In this document: one piece after another, positions 20,860 to 23,613 of the stretch
Layout of the letters: each line of letters begins with the position of its first letter
Position numbering within the stretch: the stretch's first letter is position 1
Position numbers and translations under genes: made by a program
The notes under the pieces: generated by a model
What the model was told of the DNA's origin: nothing
Database searches by the model: none
What the model saw: the letters and a program-made list of their open reading frames with translations, nothing else
From: a virus
Length of the DNA: 23,613 nucleotides
IMG/VR virus record: IMGVR_UViG_3300025864_000054
Location: 1 to 23,613 of that record
Reading direction: 5' to 3' (one strand)

Positions 20860-21378
20860 ATGAGACTAGGAAGTCATCAAACAGAAGAATCCAAGGCAAA
20901 GAATTCCATGGCGCACCTAGGGCGTACCATGTCCCCGAGTGCGCGGGCAAAGATATCTGCGGCAAACGCCGGAAAATCTTTATCACCCGAGACTCGAGCA
21001 AGAATATCTATGGCACAAATGGGGAATGGGAATTGCCTTGGACAACACTGTTCAGATGAAACCAAAGCAAAGATTTCTGCCGCAAACAGTAATCCATCTG
21101 CTGAGACTAGAGCAAAGATTTCATTAGCGCGCTGGAAAGGTGGCAAGCAGATAAACAACGCCAAAATGCACGCTAAGCGCCGCATTCTTGGCTTTACTTC
21201 CCTAAACTCTTGGTTTAAGGGTTGCGAAGGCCACCATGTAGACAACGAACTGGTTATCTTCATTCCTAGAGAACTTCATTGCAGCATCTCACACAATCAG
21301 TGGACCGGTCGCAACATGGCCGTCATCAATTCTCTAGCATTTGAATGGTTGGCAAAGGAGGAACAATGTCAACTTTAG
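20860..21378 (+). CDS. homing endonuclease-like protein with NUMOD3 repeats (cassette 1)
   Basis: A 172-aa protein with at least three NUMOD3-like DNA-binding motifs in the first 90 residues (SPSARAKISAANAGK, SPETRARISMAQMG, SDETKAKISAAN, SAETRAKISLARW). The C-terminal ~70 residues are a compact His-Me-finger-type domain with GCEGHHVD (His125, His126), IPRELHCSISHN and INSLAFEWL. The same C-terminal domain is in the protein at 22066, with a different N-terminal module. ATG 20860 is used because it aligns with the start of cassette 2; an in-frame GTG at 20851 lies closer to AAAGGA (20841-20846) and may be the real start. Confidence 0.8.
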   Translation: MRLGSHQTEESKAKNSMAHLGRTMSPSARAKISAANAGKSLSPETRARISMAQMGNGNCLGQHCSDETKAKISAANSNPSAETRAKISLARWKGGKQINNAKMHAKRRILGFTSLNSWFKGCEGHHVDNELVIFIPRELHCSISHNQWTGRNMAVINSLAFEWLAKEEQCQL

Positions 21379-21524
21379 ACACATTGCAATTACGCAAGCA
21401 CGACTTGCGGCAAGACCTTGTCCACACAGCTAAAACCTATGGCAAGGCTGCCAGGGAGACGACGAAGGTGTGGCATAAGATACAAGAGGTCCAGCGGGCA
21501 GAGAACTATCTGAGGCGAGCGTGA
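21366..21524 (+). CDS. small basic helical protein (52 aa)
   Basis: A 52-aa helical, charged protein (LDTLQLRKHDLRQDLVHTAK, KAARETTKVWHKIQE, AENYLRRA). A strong AAGGAGG (21355-21361) precedes ATG 21366, which lies 13 bases inside the end of the upstream nuclease, so it is well expressed and probably co-transcribed with it. The stop overlaps the next GTG start. Function unknown; it resembles small helical phage early proteins. Confidence 0.65.
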   Translation: MSTLDTLQLRKHDLRQDLVHTAKTYGKAARETTKVWHKIQEVQRAENYLRRA

Positions 21525-21808
21525 GTGAGGAATTGTTCCCTGAACCGCTTAAGCCCTTGGAATGTTGGGATCCCGAGACGGGCGATTTTGTGATTGGGGC
21601 ACATGGCTGGTTTCAGCGATCGCCCGTTTATGGCCCCGATAGGGCGGGCAAGTATTGGGCACTCTATGGAGATAAAGAGGGGCCGGACAATCATTGCTTT
21701 GTCTGCGTGTCCTCTGCCCCTACAGGGGAATATGCTCTTGCTTGCCCTCCAGGGGACACATGGGAGAGGAAAAAGAGATTGCCCTCTAGCATTAACCGCG
21801 ATTTGTGA
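21521..21808 (+). CDS. hypothetical protein (95 aa)
   Basis: A 95-aa protein rich in Pro, Gly, Trp and Tyr (ECWDPETGDFVIGAHGWFQR, AGKYWALYGDKEGPDNHC) with cysteines in CFVCVSS and ALACPPGD. It starts at GTG 21521 within GTGA, overlapping the previous stop, which supports a translationally coupled pair. No known motif. The C-terminus is basic (ERKKRLPSS). Between its end and the next promoter (21809-21936) there is no gene; a GTTGCC/GGCAAC inverted repeat spans 21838-21871. Confidence 0.55.
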   Translation: MSEELFPEPLKPLECWDPETGDFVIGAHGWFQRSPVYGPDRAGKYWALYGDKEGPDNHCFVCVSSAPTGEYALACPPGDTWERKKRLPSSINRDL

Positions 21809-21936
21809 ACCCGCCAATGCTAGACTGCGTTCTGAGTAGTTGCCAAATATGCACATACCCCCGGAAGGCAACAACAGAGGATTCATCTGTGGTTCAACCC
21901 CACCATACGGGGGGCGGTATACGGTACACTGCTGCC

Positions 21937-21964
21937 TTGCACCGCGAAGCCTTTGTGGTATACT
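21937..21964 (+). promoter_or_regulatory. extended -10 promoter of nuclease cassette 2
   Basis: TTGCAC (21937-21942), 16-bp spacer, TGG and TATACT (21959-21964). The predicted start, 7 bases after the -10, is G21971, the first base of the leader's closing stem, as in cassette 1. Confidence 0.85.
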
Positions 21965-21970
21965 AATAAC

Positions 21971-22056
21971 GGCGGCTAGTGTGGGAATGATCCCCTGCAC
22001 GACACTGGACCTGACCCCAGGCCGCCACATATCAGAAAGGTCAGGAAGGGCCAGGT
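21971..22056 (+). ncRNA. pseudoknotted leader RNA 2 of a nuclease gene (candidate)
   Basis: Homologous to 20767-20852: P1 GGCGGC/GCCGCC (21971-21976/22021-22026); P2 GTGTGGG/CCTGCAC (21979-21985/21994-22000, two wobble pairs); P3 CTGG/CCAG (22005-22008/22017-22020) with loop ACCTGACC (22009-22016). GGTCAGG (22039-22045) is complementary to 7 loop bases; a second copy, GGCCAGGT (22049-22056), is complementary with one mismatch and overlaps the AGGTG ribosome binding site. The TA between P1 and P2 is identical in both leaders, while all paired positions have drifted with compensation. Confidence 0.7.
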
Positions 22057-22065
22057 GAAAAACAA

Positions 22066-22512
22066 ATGTCTGCATATAACAAAATCGTTCAAGCACAGTA
22101 TTATGTAGATCATCGTGAAGAAAGAAAGGCATGCAGATTGGCTTACTATGCTACCCATCGAGAAGAAGAAAAAGCAAGGGGGCGGGTCTGGTATGCTCTG
22201 CATCGAGAGCAAGGAAAGGCCACTAGTATGGCTTGGGAAAAGGGCCATCCTGCTCAGGTTGGAGCCTGGCGCACCATCCATCCAGAAAAATTGCGTCTAT
22301 ATGCTGCCAAGCACAAAGCAAAACGCCGTACGCTTGGCTTTGTGCCAATGAATACATATTTTGAGGGCTGCGAGGCTCATCATCTTGACCATGATCATAT
22401 TGTCTACATGCCAAAAGCTTTACATCGCAGCATTTTCCATCGACAGCGTGACGGTCAGGGCATGGAGAAAATCAATGCTCTGGCCCTTCAATGGCTAGCA
22501 CAAAACCCATGA
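22066..22512 (+). CDS. homing endonuclease-like protein with HREE repeats (cassette 2)
   Basis: A 148-aa protein whose last ~65 residues match the C-terminal domain of the cassette 1 nuclease: GFVPMNTYFEGCEAHHLD (His105, His106), MPKALHRSIFHR, INALALQWL. Its N-terminus is different: a tandem repeat with a 15-residue period, HREERKA (16-22), HREEEKA (31-37), HREQGKA (46-52), HPAQVGA (61-67), likely helical and possibly the DNA-reading module. ATG 22066 follows AGGTG in the leader. The stop overlaps the initiator gene as ATGA. A homing nuclease role is inferred from the His-Me-finger domain and from its sister gene. Confidence 0.75.
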   Translation: MSAYNKIVQAQYYVDHREERKACRLAYYATHREEEKARGRVWYALHREQGKATSMAWEKGHPAQVGAWRTIHPEKLRLYAAKHKAKRRTLGFVPMNTYFEGCEAHHLDHDHIVYMPKALHRSIFHRQRDGQGMEKINALALQWLAQNP

Positions 22513-23402
22513 GTCGTGATAATCCACAGCTTGAAGACGGCTACTTGAAAGTTGTCAATTCTGTTGCCGAAGCCCTTGCCCGTACCCAGCTATCGGGGTA
22601 TGAATCGAGAATCTTGTGGTTCCTGTGGCGCAAGACCTACGGGTGGGGCAAGAAGACCGACCTTATCCCCCTCAGTCAGTTCGTGGACGGCACCGGGATC
22701 AACAAGAGACACGTCATCAATACCATATCCCGATTGGTCAAACGGGGCATCATTTTTAAGGATGGTACCGAAATCCGTACCAGAAAACCAGCAACGTATG
22801 AATTCAACAAACATTTTGGTGAATGGAAAGATGTACCGAAATCCGTACCAGTGCCGAATACGGTACCGGAATCTGTACCCAAATTGGTACCGAAATCGGC
22901 ACCCTCAATAGATAGAGTACTTTCAATAGAAAAAGGATTAAAGAGTAGTCTTTTGCCAAAACCCCTCGATTCAACGAACTACCAAGGATTTGAAGACGCC
23001 TGGATTTCCATCTGCGTTTCTGCTGGACTTCATGGTGTCCGGGATTGGAGTACCTGGCATGAGCGGATTAAGGGGGCATGGAACAGGATTGCTGCTAGTA
23101 AGGATTCGTCATGGTCTGTCCTGTCTCCCCTGGAACGTATCTGTGACTTGTTTACTCATGCCGCCAAGATTCCTTTCTTGGCTGGCGATAACAGTCGGAA
23201 GTGGAAGGCAGACCTAGAGTTCGTCCTAAGGCCCCTTTCGATTGACCGGATTATGGGGGGCTATTATTGCGATATGGTACAGTCTGAACCATTGAAGCCA
23301 ATTCCAGTCCGGACGGCTGAAGAGGATCGGCTGCAACGAGAGCGGGGGCTGGCGTGGTTAGACCCGGATAAGGTCAAAGAGGAAGTTAAAGATGAGAGGT
23401 AG
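22509..23402 (+). CDS. replication initiator, lambda O-like
   Basis: A 297-aa protein with the N-terminal winged helix of phage replication protein O: NSVAEALARTQLSGYESRIL, WRKTYGWGKKTDLIPLSQF, TGINKRHVINTISRLVKRGI (about residues 18-80). This domain binds origin iterons, and the C-terminal part, after a Val/Pro/Lys/Ser-rich hinge (VPKSVPVPNTVPESVPKLVP), would recruit the helicase loader or helicase. The hinge is encoded by the iteron DNA (see 22764-22903). ATG 22509 overlaps the previous stop. A DnaA-box-like TAATCCACA (8 of 9) lies at 22520-22528. The initiator is not accompanied here by a P-like or helicase gene, which may lie beyond the window. Confidence 0.88.
   Translation: MSRDNPQLEDGYLKVVNSVAEALARTQLSGYESRILWFLWRKTYGWGKKTDLIPLSQFVDGTGINKRHVINTISRLVKRGIIFKDGTEIRTRKPATYEFNKHFGEWKDVPKSVPVPNTVPESVPKLVPKSAPSIDRVLSIEKGLKSSLLPKPLDSTNYQGFEDAWISICVSAGLHGVRDWSTWHERIKGAWNRIAASKDSSWSVLSPLERICDLFTHAAKIPFLAGDNSRKWKADLEFVLRPLSIDRIMGGYYCDMVQSEPLKPIPVRTAEEDRLQRERGLAWLDPDKVKEEVKDER
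22764..22960 (+). repeat. origin iterons and AT-rich region inside the initiator gene
   Basis: Four 18-bp near-palindromic iterons of consensus GGTACCGAAATCCGTACC: 22764-22781 (exact), 22832-22849 (first base T), 22862-22879 (two changes) and 22886-22903 (two changes, ...CGGCACC). A fifth, weaker copy overlaps at 22850-22867. Directly downstream, 22904-22960 is AT-rich and purine/T-tract-like, a plausible unwinding element. Copy 1 lies in a different reading frame (encoding GTEIRT) from copies 2-4 (VPKSVP, VPESVP, VPKSAP), so the DNA itself is conserved. This is the same plan as the lambda origin within gene O. Confidence 0.85.
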
Positions 23403-23428
23403 GGCAATTGTGGCAAAGGAGGCCAAGC

Positions 23429-23613
23429 ATGACTGCTAGCAAGATGGAGATACTGCGAGGGGAGATTCTTCTTTCATCAGTTGATGACATCCTGAATATG
23501 TTGAATATGCTTGCCGCCGCCCGCGAGGACGAACAACAGAAGCAGAAAGAAGCCGTAATCTGGCTCTACAAATGGACGCTAGATGGCAAGCACTATGTTC
23601 TTGCGCACAGTGA
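23429..23613 (+). CDS. start of a coiled-coil-like protein (partial, 61 codons)
   Basis: The reading frame runs off the window. AAGGAGG (23416-23422) lies 6 bp before ATG 23429. The visible part is helical and charged (KMEILRGEILLSSVDDILNM, AAAREDEQQKQKEAVIW) and ends WLYKWTLDGKHYVLAHS. Its place right after the initiator suggests an early or replication-region gene, but no family can be named from this fragment. Confidence 0.65.
   Translation, partial: MTASKMEILRGEILLSSVDDILNMLNMLAAAREDEQQKQKEAVIWLYKWTLDGKHYVLAHS

Noticed and set aside
20733-22512. HEARO / IscB (OMEGA) system or group I intron-encoded nuclease
   Set aside because: The nucleases are 148-172 aa without RuvC parts, the leaders are about 90 nt, and no intron core or interrupted gene is seen.
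1-23613. CRISPR array, insertion sequence, integrase or attachment site
   Set aside because: No regularly spaced repeat-spacer pattern, transposase or integrase was seen. The only regular repeats are the iterons, which have irregular spacing.

Overview
The window is a stretch of a tailed double-stranded DNA bacteriophage (HK97-fold head, class Caudoviricetes), read entirely on the + strand with tightly packed genes that often share ATGA stop/start overlaps and carry AGGAGG-type ribosome binding sites. The host cannot be named from the sequence. No integrase, repressor or canonical tRNA is seen, so there is no sign of lysogeny here.

Layout. 1-832: the end of an upstream operon of small genes, including a zinc-ribbon protein and an AP2-domain protein. 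833-1137: a promoter, a structured leader and an intrinsic terminator in front of the late genes, arranged like lambda pR'/tR'. 1138-14357: late operon with terminase small and large subunits, a DNA methyltransferase, a portal fused to a MuF-like minor head protein, a prohead protease flanked on both sides by paralogous HNH endonucleases, the major capsid protein, head/connector proteins, a fibre-like protein, then lysis genes (XhlA-like membrane protein, amidase_3 endolysin, LL-H-type holin). No tape measure, tail tube or baseplate gene is visible. 14358-14612: hairpin-rich spacer. 14613-15681: HExxH metallopeptidase-like protein and metallophosphoesterase. 15682-16045: tRNA-like structured stretch ending in a strong terminator, then a promoter. 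16109-16519: endonuclease VII. 16520-17530: about 1 kb without a credible gene, packed with perfect hairpins and ending in a promoter/terminator pair. 17531-20724: early-type operon of small proteins around a probable ssDNA-binding-like protein and a small HTH protein. 20725-22512: two His-Me-finger homing-endonuclease-like cassettes, each with its own promoter and leader RNA. 22509-23402: a lambda O-like replication initiator with an iteron origin inside its gene, followed by a truncated gene.

The most unusual content is regulatory and RNA-like. (1) Two nuclease genes carry homologous 5' leaders whose predicted transcripts start exactly at a three-way junction. The third-stem loop is complementary to tandem copies of a sequence overlapping the ribosome binding site, and all four helices differ in sequence between the two copies while pairing is kept: a candidate pseudoknotted translational switch that I do not recognise. 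(2) A hairpin-dense 16582-17145 region looks like a large structured RNA or DNA element. (3) A family of extended -10 promoters (TTGnnn, 16-bp spacer, TGGTATAMT) drives three of the nuclease genes and the leader ahead of terminase. (4) Origin iterons occur in two reading frames of the initiator gene, so they are kept as DNA rather than as a peptide repeat.

All functions are inferred by reading motifs; no database search or folding program was run.
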